Origin: Brevinematales bacterium
GTDB taxonomy: Bacteria > Spirochaetota > Brevinematia > Brevinematales > Thermospiraceae
Reading direction: 5' to 3'
DNA: 64,000 nt
NCBI GenBank assembly: GCA_026417555.1
Contig: JAOADA010000004.1
Span: 1-64,000, forward strand
A model generated the notes under the pieces. That model was not told the DNA's origin, made no database searches, and saw nothing but the letters and a program-made list of their open reading frames with translations. This document shows, piece by piece, positions 26,179 through 35,336 of this stretch. The translations under genes and the position numbers were made by a program. Each line of letters starts with the position of its first letter. Position 1 is the stretch's first letter.

Positions 26179-28512
26179 ATGAGGAAGGATCAGGATTTTT
26201 CTTCTCTTGAGAAACAACTGAGAGCTGAAGCATGGTCTGACTGGCAAGGGGATCCTCGTTGGGTGTGGAATCGTTATGTGGAAATAAAAGAAGGGAAGGA
26301 GGAATATATGGCAAAATCTTCTGGAAAATGGATGGTATCTGTGGGGGTTTTGGCGCTCCTTGTGGTTGCTGGTATCTTTGGGATGGGGTGGTTTTTTCAA
26401 TACCAAAAAAATCAAAAGATTAACCAGGGAGAGGCCATTTTGGTAACCATGACAATTGGTGAGGTGGGGATACGAAAGATGGGGTCTGACACATGGCGAG
26501 AAGTCTCTGTGGATGATGTGATTGAAATGGGGGATACCTTGAGGACCGGGATGGAGTCTGCCTGTGAACTCCAGATTGTTGAGCGAGGGGTGTATCGTCT
26601 TGAAGCCAATACAGAGATATTGGTAGCAAAGCTTGTCAATGAGGGAGGGACCCATCAGGCAACCATACATCTTGACAAGGGAACGGTAGGGGCAAAGCCA
26701 AAAAAACTCAAAGAGGGTGAAGTCTTTGAGGTGGAAACCTCGACGGCAGTCGCTGCAGTCCGGGGTACTGTCTTTATGGTAGGAGTGACAGAAGATGGGG
26801 ATACAAAAGTGGCTGTAGCAGAAGGCAAAGTGAGTCTGACCCCAAAGGTGGCAAGTCTTGAAGAAGCCAAACAAAAGGCAAAGATTGATGCCAAAGCCTA
26901 TGAGGCTCTCCAGGAAGTGGTAGCTTCTCCTGTCGAGATTCAGGCGAATGAAGAAGTGACGTTAAGAAAAGAGGTGGTGGAGACAGTGAATCAAAAAGTG
27001 GCTGAGGTCATAGAGTCCACTGTTTCGGCAAAGGGTCCTCTTACCGCAGAAAACGTAGAGTCTCTCAAGCCCGCGGTAGTGGCTGAGGTGAAGAAAAGTC
27101 TTCCTGGCCAGAGTCAAACACAGGGAGATGTCTCATCACCCGTTCCTGTAATGGTCGAGAAAAAAACCCTCACAGAAGAAGCAAAGAAAATTCTTGAGAA
27201 TGTGCAGCAAAGAGAACCTGTGGGAAAGAAACGGGTAAGGGTGAGTTTCTCTGCAGACGTTCCTGGAACTGTGGTGAGGCTGAATGGTTCTCGAGGGGGC
27301 AAGCTACCGCTCTCTCTGATTTTGAATAATGATACCACCTATAATGTGGTTTTTGAAAAAGAAGGGTATGAGGTCTTGACCCAAGAGGTGAGAGTGATGA
27401 TGCCTACAAATATTGTTGTGACCCTCACCCCACGTATGAAAGAGGGAGTTGCCACCAATAGAAGTGAACAAGCTCTTGCTCCTGTGACCAATCAAGAGGA
27501 GACGCCCACATGGAAGCCAGGGGATATGGTGTGGGAAAAACCCTTCAGCGAAAGTGTTTCTCCAACGATGGTGGTTGTGGATCGTGGTGGACCAACAGAG
27601 GATAGGATTGTGTGTGGAGTTGATAACCGGATTATGATTCTTAATCTTGAGGGAGAGGTGATAAAGAGTTTTGTACTTGGAAAAGGCACCACCTATGACT
27701 TTCCTGTGGTGGCTACGGCGAAGGGTATCTTTGCTCGAGATGATGAGGGTGTGGTGTATGGATATGATTATCAGGGGAACCAGAAGTGGTCTGTGAAGTT
27801 CTCCAAGAGCCCTGCCTGGACAGGGTTAGGGGTGGCAAAACATGTTCTTTTGATGCCTGTAGTGCAAAATCGGATCTATGTTCTTAATATGGCAAACGGA
27901 GAGACAGTGATGACGATTGAGGGTGGTGCCCAGATATATGCTACCCCTGTTATGGTGGACGAGAAGCTTCTGGTGTACGCCCAGGAAAATGGGGTAGTTG
28001 TTGGGTATGATACAGAAAACCGGGCAGAACTGTGGCGAAAAGAGCTCGGGAAACGTTTTGTTCTTCCTTTGTATGGTTTCTCAGAAGGAGAAAAGAAGGT
28101 GGCTGTTCTTCCTCTTCAGGGCAAACTGATAGGTATGCATGCGCTGAGTGGGGATATCTTGTGGGAAAAGGATATGCCAGGCGCTACCTTTGCTACTAAA
28201 CCGTTTGCCATAGGGAAATTCCTCTGTGTCGTGAACAAGAATCGCTTTGAGGTGATTGATATGGTGACAGGAGATGTGAGAAGTAGGATCACCATGAATG
28301 GAGAGATCCTCTCTGCTCAGGTGCAGAAAAGAACAGTGTATCTTCTTGATGCCTCGGGCCAGATGAAGGCATGTAACCTTGAGGGGGAGACATTGTGGTC
28401 TTATAATGCAGGGAGTGGTGCTCAAGGGTTGGCTATTCACCCAGAAGGGGTATATGTCTTTAGAAAAAATAGTGTTGTGAAGCTCTTTAATGAAGCTCCA
28501 GCAAAGAGATAA
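26179..28512 (+). CDS. Membrane FecR-PEGA-PQQ-propeller protein, probable sigma-factor partner
   Basis: A 777-residue single-pass protein. Residues 1-50 are cytoplasmic, a helix spans about 51-73, a FecR domain covers about 116-220 (VAAVRGTVFMVGV), a coiled Lys/Glu-rich stretch follows, then a PEGA domain at about 352-418 (PGTVVRLNG and YNVVFEKEGYE), and a PQQ/WD-like beta-propeller from about 450 to the end with repeated GxxxWxxxL motifs. The short N-terminal part may bind the ECF sigma factor, as in FecR systems, but it lacks a zinc anti-sigma motif. I start at ATG 26179, which is better spaced from ggaagg than the upstream ATG at 26158. It ends before a strong terminator. Confidence 0.85.
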   Translation: MRKDQDFSSLEKQLRAEAWSDWQGDPRWVWNRYVEIKEGKEEYMAKSSGKWMVSVGVLALLVVAGIFGMGWFFQYQKNQKINQGEAILVTMTIGEVGIRKMGSDTWREVSVDDVIEMGDTLRTGMESACELQIVERGVYRLEANTEILVAKLVNEGGTHQATIHLDKGTVGAKPKKLKEGEVFEVETSTAVAAVRGTVFMVGVTEDGDTKVAVAEGKVSLTPKVASLEEAKQKAKIDAKAYEALQEVVASPVEIQANEEVTLRKEVVETVNQKVAEVIESTVSAKGPLTAENVESLKPAVVAEVKKSLPGQSQTQGDVSSPVPVMVEKKTLTEEAKKILENVQQREPVGKKRVRVSFSADVPGTVVRLNGSRGGKLPLSLILNNDTTYNVVFEKEGYEVLTQEVRVMMPTNIVVTLTPRMKEGVATNRSEQALAPVTNQEETPTWKPGDMVWEKPFSESVSPTMVVVDRGGPTEDRIVCGVDNRIMILNLEGEVIKSFVLGKGTTYDFPVVATAKGIFARDDEGVVYGYDYQGNQKWSVKFSKSPAWTGLGVAKHVLLMPVVQNRIYVLNMANGETVMTIEGGAQIYATPVMVDEKLLVYAQENGVVVGYDTENRAELWRKELGKRFVLPLYGFSEGEKKVAVLPLQGKLIGMHALSGDILWEKDMPGATFATKPFAIGKFLCVVNKNRFEVIDMVTGDVRSRITMNGEILSAQVQKRTVYLLDASGQMKACNLEGETLWSYNAGSGAQGLAIHPEGVYVFRKNSVVKLFNEAPAKR

Positions 28513-28532
28513 TGGTAGGGTAATACAGAGAG

Positions 28533-28564
28533 TGGCCTGTCCTATGGGGACAGGCCATTTTTTT
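28533..28564 (+). terminator. Rho-independent terminator
   Basis: Stem TGGCCTGTCC / GGACAGGCCA around a 5-base loop, then a run of seven T. It closes the ECF sigma/FecR unit. Confidence 0.92.
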
Positions 28565-28596
28565 AGCAAGAAACGTGTATGTTTCTTATGAAAAAG

Positions 28597-28625
28597 TTGC
28601 AAGAAATCTGGCAGCGTGCTATACT
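28597..28625 (+). promoter_or_regulatory. Promoter of the V-type ATPase operon
   Basis: TTGCAA (28597-28602), a 17-bp spacer, and TATACT (28620-28625). An aaaggagg site follows at 28641, before the atpK ATG at 28653. No other good promoter is seen inside the 9.6-kb operon. Confidence 0.78.
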
Positions 28626-28652
28626 CTTGATAGAAAAGAGAAAGGAGGCTAT

Positions 28653-29105
28653 ATGGCTTTTGTCTCTCTCATCATAGGAGTGGTTTTGGGGCTGTGTGTG
28701 ATAGGTGTTCGTTTCAAAGACAAAATGATGGAGATCAGAGTGGCTCGTTCTCTTTTGCACATTGTTTCGAGGGGGATTATCTTTTTGAATGTGATGGTGG
28801 TGGTAGGGTTTTTGACGACACAGACCTTTTACGCTCAAGAGCATTCACCTACTCAAGATAGCCACCTTGTTGCTGTAGAGAAAACTACCCCTGGGTATGG
28901 GATGGGGCTTCTAGCGGCAGCCATTGCTGTGGCAGTGGGCGCCCTTGGGGGAGGGATTGCAGTGGGGATGGCAGCCTCGGCTGGGATGGGAGCTCTTTCG
29001 GAGAATCCTAAGCTCTTTGGAAACATATTGATTTTTGTTGGTTTGGCAGAGGGTATTGCTATTTATGGATTAGTGGTGGCACTTTTTATCTTGCAAAAGT
29101 TGTAG
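28653..29105 (+). CDS. atpK: V-type ATPase subunit K (membrane proteolipid)
   Basis: A 150-residue proteolipid that forms the rotating membrane ring and carries the ion. The C-terminal hairpin (about 81-150) is typical: a glycine-rich helix, the loop SENPKLFG, and the ion-binding carboxylate E133 (VGLAEGIAIYG). The N-terminal half has two hydrophobic segments (about 3-20 and 38-58) but lacks the glycine pattern of a second proteolipid hairpin and carries no carboxylate. The start at 28653 follows aaaggagg; a longer frame is excluded by the promoter. It opens the ATPase operon. Confidence 0.9.
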   Translation: MAFVSLIIGVVLGLCVIGVRFKDKMMEIRVARSLLHIVSRGIIFLNVMVVVGFLTTQTFYAQEHSPTQDSHLVAVEKTTPGYGMGLLAAAIAVAVGALGGGIAVGMAASAGMGALSENPKLFGNILIFVGLAEGIAIYGLVVALFILQKL

Positions 29106-29113
29106 GTTTTTGT

Positions 29114-29431
29114 ATGACAGGAGAAGTAGTAACCCTTGGACATCGTGAGTTTGTTCAGGCGTTAGCCTTGGGGGGGCTTCGAGGGTGGGAAGTATCCTCT
29201 CCGGAAGAGGCTCTTGTAGCATGGAAAACTGTCCTCAAACAAGAGGGCGTTGCCTTGATTCTCATTCCTCTGTGGGTGGAAAAAGCCTTGGAGGAGGAGG
29301 TTTTGGCGAGAAAACTTTCCAAACACCCCCCTCTTGTTTTGTCTCTTCCCAATCCTCTGGAGGGAGAATTAGGAGAAATGGTGGCCAATCTTTCTGAGTA
29401 TATCCGTACGAGCTTGGGTGTGAAAATTTAG
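29114..29431 (+). CDS. atpF: V-type ATPase subunit F
   Basis: A 105-residue central-stalk subunit. It has the small Rossmann-like F pattern: LALGGLRGWEVSSPEEA, then EGVALILIPLWV, and a C-terminal LPNPLEGELGEMVANLSEYIRTSLGVK that matches the tail helix of V/A-type F subunits. It couples the DF shaft to the catalytic head. It starts 8 bp after atpK and ends 8 bp before the E-subunit gene. Confidence 0.85.
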   Translation: MTGEVVTLGHREFVQALALGGLRGWEVSSPEEALVAWKTVLKQEGVALILIPLWVEKALEEEVLARKLSKHPPLVLSLPNPLEGELGEMVANLSEYIRTSLGVKI

Positions 29432-29439
29432 GGGGAAAG

Positions 29440-30033
29440 ATGGCTTTGGAGGAGATGCTTTTTTCCATCAAAGAATCCTTTGAGGCAACAAAGAATCATC
29501 TTCTTTCCCAGGCTGAGTATGAGGCAGGGCAAATTCTTGCGCAGAAGAAAGCCTCTCTTGAAGAATGGAAGAAAAAAGAGGAACTCCTTTGGACTGAGAA
29601 AATCCAACGAGAAACAAAGAATGAGCACCTTCATATAGATATTATAATGGAGCAGCAGAAAAAGAAGCATCTCTACGAGGAGTGTTTGAGGCTTTTTGAG
29701 ACGACAATGGATGAGGTTTTTGCCGCTCTTCGAGAAAAAAAGGAGGCATACCTTGCCTTTCTTGGGCTATGTGTTCGAAAAGCAGCCCGTATCTGGCAAA
29801 CCAAAGAACTGGGGGTTTTTCTTTCTGAGAAGGATAGTTCTCTTTTAGAGGCACTGCAAGAAGAGACCTCTCTTCGTCTGAATGGGAGTTTTTCTCGTCG
29901 TTTTTCTGGGGGTGTAATATGTCGTTATGGAGAAGAAGAAGTGGACTATTCCTTTGAGCAGATTCGGGAGATGATGAGACCTGAGATGATTCAATGGATA
30001 TATAAACACATAGAGGGAGAGAATCATGGTTGA
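29440..30033 (+). CDS. atpE: V-type ATPase subunit E
   Basis: A 197-residue peripheral-stalk subunit: a long charged helical N-terminus (about 1-110, with many Glu/Lys heptads) and a C-terminal globular part (GGVICRYGEEEVDYSFEQIREMMRPEM) typical of E subunits. It joins the static stalk with subunit H/G and touches the A/B head. The end overlaps the next gene by 8 bp. The coiled N-terminus should pair with the product at 35023-35334. Confidence 0.85.
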   Translation: MALEEMLFSIKESFEATKNHLLSQAEYEAGQILAQKKASLEEWKKKEELLWTEKIQRETKNEHLHIDIIMEQQKKKHLYEECLRLFETTMDEVFAALREKKEAYLAFLGLCVRKAARIWQTKELGVFLSEKDSSLLEALQEETSLRLNGSFSRRFSGGVICRYGEEEVDYSFEQIREMMRPEMIQWIYKHIEGENHG

Positions 30034-30727
30034 AAGCAATCAGGCAAACCCTGGCAAGGTGCTTCGTGTTACCGTGGGGGAGAAAAGCTATGAACGTATT
30101 CCTATCAAGACCCATGTTGTGATGCCAGGTGAGAATCTTCTTGAGGTAGTGAAAACCTATGCGGGGCCGCTTCTTCAACCAGGGGATGTCTTGTTTATCA
30201 CAGAAAAGGTTGTCGCAGTGAGTCAGCGAAGGGCTTTTCCTGTGAAGGAGATTCGTCCACGTAAATTGGCGATCTTTCTCTCTCGTTTTGTTACGAAAAC
30301 CAAGCATGGAATAGGACTTGGTATTCCAGAGACAATGGAGATGGCACTTCGGGAGTGTGGGGTATGGAGAATTCTTTTGGCCGCAGCGGTGGCGGCCATC
30401 ACAAAACCCTTGGGGCGTCGAGGAGATTTTTATCGTATTGCTGGGTACAAGGCATCATCGATTGATGGTCCTACACCAAACACCCTTCCCCCTTATAATG
30501 AATACGTGGTGCTTGGTCCGGATAAACCGAATAAGGTAGCCCAAGAGGTGAGCAAACAGATAGGTGTTCCTGTCTTGATTGTGGATCTTAACGATCTGGG
30601 GGGGAGGATTCTTGGGGTGTCAGATACACGTCTTGACAAAAGACTTTTCTATACTATTTTGCGGGACAATCCGTTGGGACAATCTCGCGAACAGACACCA
30701 CTTGGAATTATCCGTCCAGGAAAATAG
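30026..30727 (+). CDS. F420-0:gamma-glutamyl ligase-like protein inside the ATPase operon
   Basis: A 233-residue protein of the CofE/F420 ligase-like family: RIPIKTHVVMPGENLLEVV, GDVLFITEKVVAVSQRR, GRRGDFYRIAGYKASSIDGPT and a C-terminal IGVPVLIVDLNDLGGRILGVSD block. True CofE adds glutamates to coenzyme F420 using GTP. No F420 biosynthesis gene is seen here and spirochaetes are not known for F420, so the substrate is probably different. It overlaps atpE by 8 bp and precedes atpA by 11 bp, so translation is coupled to ATPase subunits. Family assignment is fairly sure; function unknown. Confidence 0.75.
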   Translation: MVESNQANPGKVLRVTVGEKSYERIPIKTHVVMPGENLLEVVKTYAGPLLQPGDVLFITEKVVAVSQRRAFPVKEIRPRKLAIFLSRFVTKTKHGIGLGIPETMEMALRECGVWRILLAAAVAAITKPLGRRGDFYRIAGYKASSIDGPTPNTLPPYNEYVVLGPDKPNKVAQEVSKQIGVPVLIVDLNDLGGRILGVSDTRLDKRLFYTILRDNPLGQSREQTPLGIIRPGK

Positions 30728-30738
30728 AAGAGGAAAAT

Positions 30739-32511
30739 ATGGAACATGCCTATTGCGGAAAGGTAACACGGGTCAATGGGCCACTAGTTTCTGTACATCT
30801 GGAAACAGGCATCCAGATGATGGAAGTAGTGTATGTTTCCGATCTTCGGTTGATTGGTGAGGTACTCCATATAAAGGGTGAGGAAGCGGTAGTCCAGGTG
30901 TACGAGGATACTTCTGGCATCAAGCCTGGAGATGGGGTTTGGCATTCTGGTCTTCCCCTGTCTGTAGAATTGGGTCCGGGAATCATTGGTAATGTTTTTG
31001 ATGGTATCCAACGACCTTTGGAAGAGATAGCTAAACTGGCGGGGATTTATATTGGACGGGGTATCAATGTGCCTGCCCTTTCGAGGACAAAGAAATGGGA
31101 GTTTATCCCCAAGCTGAAGGTAGGAGAAAGGGTTTGTGGAGGGATGATCCTGGGGCATGTTCCAGAAACTCCGTTGGTAGAGCATTGGGTATTGGTACCC
31201 CCTCGCATAGAAGGTGAGATTGTATGGATAGCTGAACCAGGCAACTATACTGTTGAAGATCCTATAGCAGAAGTGAGGCTTTCTCAGGGGGGAGAGGAGA
31301 AACTTTTTCTTGCTCACCGTTGGCCCGTGAAGGTTCCCAGACCGGTGAAGAGGCGTTTGGATACAAAAGAACCCCTTCTGACAGGGCAACGGATTGTCGA
31401 TATGTTTTTTCCTCTTTCAAAAGGAGGGACAGCGGCTATTCCTGGTGGATTTGGAACAGGGAAGACGATCACCCAACATCAGCTCGCCAAGTGGGCTGAT
31501 GCGGATATTATTGTGTATATTGGGTGTGGAGAGCGTGGTAACGAGATTACGGAGGTATTGGAGGATTTCCCCACATTGATAGATCCAAAAACCAATCGGC
31601 CTTTGATGGAACGAACCATTCTGATAGCCAATACCTCGAATATGCCTGTGACGGCTCGTGAGGCCTCTATTTATACGGGGATTACCTTAGCAGAGTACTA
31701 TCGTGATATGGGATACGACGTTGCCCTGATGGCCGATTCTTCTTCTCGATGGGCTGAAGCCCTTCGAGAACTCTCTGGGAGGCTTGAGGAGATGCCCGCT
31801 GAGGAGGGTTTTCCTGCCTATCTTGGTTCGAAATTGGCGGCTTTTTATGAACGGGCTGGGAATTTTGTTGTCCTCTGTGGAAAAGAGGCTTCTCTCAGCG
31901 CTATTGGAGCTGTTTCTCCTCCGGGAGGGGATTTCTCGGAACCGGTAACTCAGAATACCAAGCGTTTTGTTCGTTGTTTCTGGGAGTTGGACAAAACGCT
32001 GGCTTCAAGTCGGCATTATCCCTCTATTAATTGGATGCGAAGCTATAGTGAGTATGCGGAGGAATGTGAGGAATGGTGGGTCAATCATGTAGACCCAGAA
32101 TATCGCACAATACGACTCGAGGCGTATGGCATCCTTCAGAAAGAGGACAAACTCCAGAAGATTGTGAAACTTATTGGTCCGGATGCTTTGCCGGATACCG
32201 AACGGTTGTATCTTGATATTGCTCGTCTTATTAAGGTAGGGTTTCTCCAACAATCTGCCTATGATCCTGTGGATACCTATTCCACACCAGAGAAACAGAT
32301 TGCGCTTCTTCGACTTATTCTTGATTTTAAGCGCAAGGCTGAGGAGTTGGTGCGGTTAGGAGTGCCACTTTTTAAGATTCGGGAGATGCAGAGTTTTAGT
32401 GATATTATGCGGGCAAAACTTACCGTTCCTAATGAAGATTTGTCTGGTCTTGATCGTTTGCGACAGGCTATGGAACAAGAGTTCGCTGAGATAGAAACCG
32501 AATATCGCTAG
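30739..32511 (+). CDS. atpA: V-type ATPase catalytic subunit A
   Basis: A 590-residue nucleotide-binding subunit. The N-terminal barrel begins [13 protein letters not shown], the non-homologous insertion lies near 130-200, and the P-loop is GGFGTGKT in [49 protein letters not shown] is the signature block. It hydrolyses or makes ATP in alternation with subunit B. All key motifs are present. It follows the F420-ligase-like gene by 11 bp and precedes atpB by 11 bp. Confidence 0.98.
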   Translation: MEHAYCGKVTRVNGPLVSVHLETGIQMMEVVYVSDLRLIGEVLHIKGEEAVVQVYEDTSGIKPGDGVWHSGLPLSVELGPGIIGNVFDGIQRPLEEIAKLAGIYIGRGINVPALSRTKKWEFIPKLKVGERVCGGMILGHVPETPLVEHWVLVPPRIEGEIVWIAEPGNYTVEDPIAEVRLSQGGEEKLFLAHRWPVKVPRPVKRRLDTKEPLLTGQRIVDMFFPLSKGGTAAIPGGFGTGKTITQHQLAKWADADIIVYIGCGERGNEITEVLEDFPTLIDPKTNRPLMERTILIANTSNMPVTAREASIYTGITLAEYYRDMGYDVALMADSSSRWAEALRELSGRLEEMPAEEGFPAYLGSKLAAFYERAGNFVVLCGKEASLSAIGAVSPPGGDFSEPVTQNTKRFVRCFWELDKTLASSRHYPSINWMRSYSEYAEECEEWWVNHVDPEYRTIRLEAYGILQKEDKLQKIVKLIGPDALPDTERLYLDIARLIKVGFLQQSAYDPVDTYSTPEKQIALLRLILDFKRKAEELVRLGVPLFKIREMQSFSDIMRAKLTVPNEDLSGLDRLRQAMEQEFAEIETEYR

Positions 32512-32522
32512 AGGGGCCACGT

Positions 32523-33956
32523 ATGAAGGAAGCGAGAAGGGAATATCTGGGAGTTCAAGAGATCAATGGTCCTCTCATGGTAGTTCGTGGTGTGCCTGGG
32601 GTAGGGTATGATGAACTTGTTGAAATAAAAACCCAGGATGGGAGCCTTCGTCATGGAAAGGTCCTTGAGGTTTCCCATGAGGCGATTTTAGTACAGGTGT
32701 TTGAGGGAAGTACGGGGATTGATCCTCATGGAACCAAAGTCCGTTTTGTAGGCAGGCCATTGGAGATTCCTCTCTCAGAATCTATGCTTGGTCGTGTGTT
32801 TAATGGGGTAGGAAAGCCCATCGATGGGATGGGGGATGTTCTTCCTGAGATGACAAAAAATGTGAATGGGGAACCGCTCAACCCTGTGGTGCGAGCATAT
32901 CCCAGGGAATATATCCAGACAGGGATTTCAGCTATTGATCTGATGAATACCCTTATTCGTGGGCAAAAGCTCCCAATTTTTTCAGCGGCTGGGCTTCCTC
33001 ATAATCTCCTCGCAGCGCAGATTGCTGCTCAGGCAAAGCTCCCAGGAGAGGAGAGTGGGAATTTTGTGGTTGTTTTTGCAGCGATGGGGATTAAGTATGA
33101 TGATGCCTCGTTTTTCATCAAGCGTTTTGAGGAATCGGGAGCCAAGGCCAATGTTATCCTTTTTTTGAATCTTGCCAGTGATCCCCCTATTGAGCGGATC
33201 ATTACCCCTCGTGTTGCCCTGACTGTGGCAGAATATTTAGCCTATGAAAAAGGGAAGCATGTACTTGTAGTGATGACAGATATGACAAACTATTGTGAAG
33301 CCCTCCGAGAGATTGCGAATGCCAGAGGAGAGGTTCCCGCGAGAAAGGGTTTTCCTGGTTATATGTATAGTGACCTTGCTACCTTGTATGAGAGGGCAGG
33401 ACGGGTGAAAGGCAGACCAGGATCAATCACTCAGGTGCCGCTTCTGACTATGCCCAATGACGATATTACCCATCCTGTGCCAGACCTGACAGGTTATATT
33501 ACTGAGGGTCAGATTGTTCTTAGTCGTGAACTTTTTGCCAAGGGTATCTATCCTCCTATTGATATTTTGCCATCCCTTTCTCGTCTGATGAAGGATAGTA
33601 TTGGGGAAGGGTATACTCGAGCCGATCACCCCCATCTTTTTATGCAACTTTATGCAAGTTATGCGAGGGTGAAGGAGGTTCGATCAATTGCTTTTATTGT
33701 TGGAGAGGATGAGCTCTCTCCTGTGGACAAGGCCTATCTTCGTTTTGGAGAGGTTTTCGAACGACGTTTTATTGGTCAAGGGTTTTTTGAGGAGAGAAGT
33801 ATGGAACAGAGTCTTTCTCTTGCGTGGGAGATACTTTCTCTTCTTCCACGTTCGGAGCTTACGAGTATGAAACCTGAGGAGATTCAGACCTATTACCAAC
33901 CATCTCCTGAGAATATCCAGGAAATAAAGGAAAAGGAGGGGGTAGGTGCGGTATGA
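32523..33956 (+). CDS. atpB: V-type ATPase non-catalytic subunit B
   Basis: A 477-residue regulatory head subunit. Diagnostic blocks are [48 protein letters not shown] (no P-loop, as expected), [30 protein letters not shown] and [18 protein letters not shown]. It alternates with A in the hexameric head. The stop lies within atpD, overlapping by 11 bp, which suggests tight translational coupling. Confidence 0.98.
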   Translation: MKEARREYLGVQEINGPLMVVRGVPGVGYDELVEIKTQDGSLRHGKVLEVSHEAILVQVFEGSTGIDPHGTKVRFVGRPLEIPLSESMLGRVFNGVGKPIDGMGDVLPEMTKNVNGEPLNPVVRAYPREYIQTGISAIDLMNTLIRGQKLPIFSAAGLPHNLLAAQIAAQAKLPGEESGNFVVVFAAMGIKYDDASFFIKRFEESGAKANVILFLNLASDPPIERIITPRVALTVAEYLAYEKGKHVLVVMTDMTNYCEALREIANARGEVPARKGFPGYMYSDLATLYERAGRVKGRPGSITQVPLLTMPNDDITHPVPDLTGYITEGQIVLSRELFAKGIYPPIDILPSLSRLMKDSIGEGYTRADHPHLFMQLYASYARVKEVRSIAFIVGEDELSPVDKAYLRFGEVFERRFIGQGFFEERSMEQSLSLAWEILSLLPRSELTSMKPEEIQTYYQPSPENIQEIKEKEGVGAV

Positions 33957-34575
33957 TGTAGCCCCTACCAAAACGGCCCTGTTTGAGTATAAAGAACAGC
34001 TCGCGTTCTCTCAGGAGGGACGGGCCCTTCTTGAGGAGAAACGAGAGGTTCTGGTGATGCAGCTTCTCTCCATTCTTCAGACGTACAAAGAGAAACGTCA
34101 TCGTCTGGAGGAGGTGTGGGGAAATTTTTATCAAGAATTTTTGCTTTTGAAAACCTTGTCAGGGGAGGAGAGTGTGGCTGAGATGACGTGTGTGGATATT
34201 TCTCATCCCCTTTCCAGTGTGGAAATGACAGAGAGAACCCTGATGGGGGTGGTGCTTCCTTCTTTGAAGCCCTTGCTCACGGATCATGTGGCGGTAAAGA
34301 ACTTTCTTTCGACAAATGTTTTTTATGATGATCTGTATCATCAATTTCGGGATTTGTTTTCGCTTTTGCTGGAGGTGGCTCAGCTTGAATCGGCTGTTTG
34401 GAGGCTTGCGAGTGAGATTCGTCGAACCCAGCGAAAAGTCAATGCCCTAGACAATATTTTTATCCCTGAATTCAAGGAAATCGTCAAGTTTATTGCTGAT
34501 ACTCTTGAGGAACGAGACAGAGAGACCCTCTTTCAGATGAAAAAGGTCAAAAAATCTCATGGGGGTGGGCCATGA
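33946..34575 (+). CDS. atpD: V-type ATPase subunit D (GTG start)
   Basis: A 209-residue central-shaft subunit, almost wholly helical: [36 protein letters not shown] at the N-terminus and [25 protein letters not shown] near the C-terminus, the two antiparallel shaft helices. It rotates inside the A3B3 head. The start is GTG at 33946, six bases after ggagg and 11 bp inside atpB. Its stop overlaps the next gene's ATG by 4 bp. Confidence 0.95.
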   Translation: MRYDVAPTKTALFEYKEQLAFSQEGRALLEEKREVLVMQLLSILQTYKEKRHRLEEVWGNFYQEFLLLKTLSGEESVAEMTCVDISHPLSSVEMTERTLMGVVLPSLKPLLTDHVAVKNFLSTNVFYDDLYHQFRDLFSLLLEVAQLESAVWRLASEIRRTQRKVNALDNIFIPEFKEIVKFIADTLEERDRETLFQMKKVKKSHGGGP

Positions 34576-35039
34576 AACGTCTCTATATTTCGATGAATCA
34601 GACAGAAAGTCGGTTGTATCATGGTCTTCCTATTTTTGTGTTGTTTGCCCGAGAGATGGGAATGGAGATAGTAGGCGTTTTTGTTGTAGATAAGGAGTCG
34701 CTTCTCAAGCTTGAACGCTACAGGATTTTTGTCAGTGAGGAGGTTGCCCATTTCTCTGAAGGTCTGGTGAAGGAGGGAGAGAAACGTTTTGCGAAGCTGC
34801 AGCGGCTCTGTGAAGAGCAAGGGGTGGCGTTTTATTCTGTAATTGTAGAGGGGGATCCTTTGCATGATTTTCTCCGGTATGTACATGAGGACAAGTGTGA
34901 GGATAAGATTGTTGGGATAGTACGGAGGGGATGTGGGGCCATGTTTCGGGACATTTTTGATCCCCTTTCACGGCAGATTTTACTTGAGACCTCTCATCAT
35001 GTTTTTGTGGTAGGAGTAAACCATGAAGGAAGCCATTGA
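34572..35039 (+). CDS. Universal-stress-protein-like protein inside the ATPase operon
   Basis: A 155-residue protein with the alternating fold of UspA proteins: a first strand (RLYISM), MEIVGVFVVD, a long helix containing EGEKRFAKLQRLCEEQGV, then VEGDPLHDFL and the closing strand HHVFVVGV. The usual nucleotide motif G2xG9xGS/T is only partly kept (GIVRRGCG). It overlaps atpD by 4 bp and subunit H by 17 bp, so it is made with the ATPase. Binding of ATP or AMP and a regulatory role on the pump are guesses. Confidence 0.65.
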   Translation: MKRLYISMNQTESRLYHGLPIFVLFAREMGMEIVGVFVVDKESLLKLERYRIFVSEEVAHFSEGLVKEGEKRFAKLQRLCEEQGVAFYSVIVEGDPLHDFLRYVHEDKCEDKIVGIVRRGCGAMFRDIFDPLSRQILLETSHHVFVVGVNHEGSH

Positions 35040-35334
35040 GAAAATTTTAGAGCTTGAGCAAAAGTACCAACAAGATATAGAAGATGTTCGGCATCAGGCA
35101 GAGGAGCTTATTACCAAGGCAAAGAAAGAGGCTCAGGAGATGGAGGATCTCTATCGCAAGGCATGGGAAGAAAGAAAAAAGGCAGACAGAGAAAACCTTC
35201 GCCAAATTATAGAGGCTTATACCAAGAAACAACAACAAAGCGTTGAAAAAGAGGTGGAAATGTATCAGAAAAAGCTTGCGTCTCTTCGTGAGGCTTTGCG
35301 AAAAGAGATAGAAAAACGGCTTTGGGAGGAATAG
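35023..35334 (+). CDS. atpH: V-type ATPase subunit H/G (peripheral stalk coiled coil)
   Basis: A 103-residue, almost entirely coiled-coil protein with a regular pattern of Glu, Lys, Arg and small residues (AEELITKAKKEAQEM, then KKQQQSVEKEVEMYQKKLASL). It matches the G/H subunit that pairs with E to make the peripheral stalk. It starts 17 bp inside the Usp-like gene and ends just before subunit C. Names differ between groups (AhaH, NtpF). Confidence 0.8.
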   Translation: MKEAIEKILELEQKYQQDIEDVRHQAEELITKAKKEAQEMEDLYRKAWEERKKADRENLRQIIEAYTKKQQQSVEKEVEMYQKKLASLREALRKEIEKRLWEE

Positions 35335-35336
35335 AC

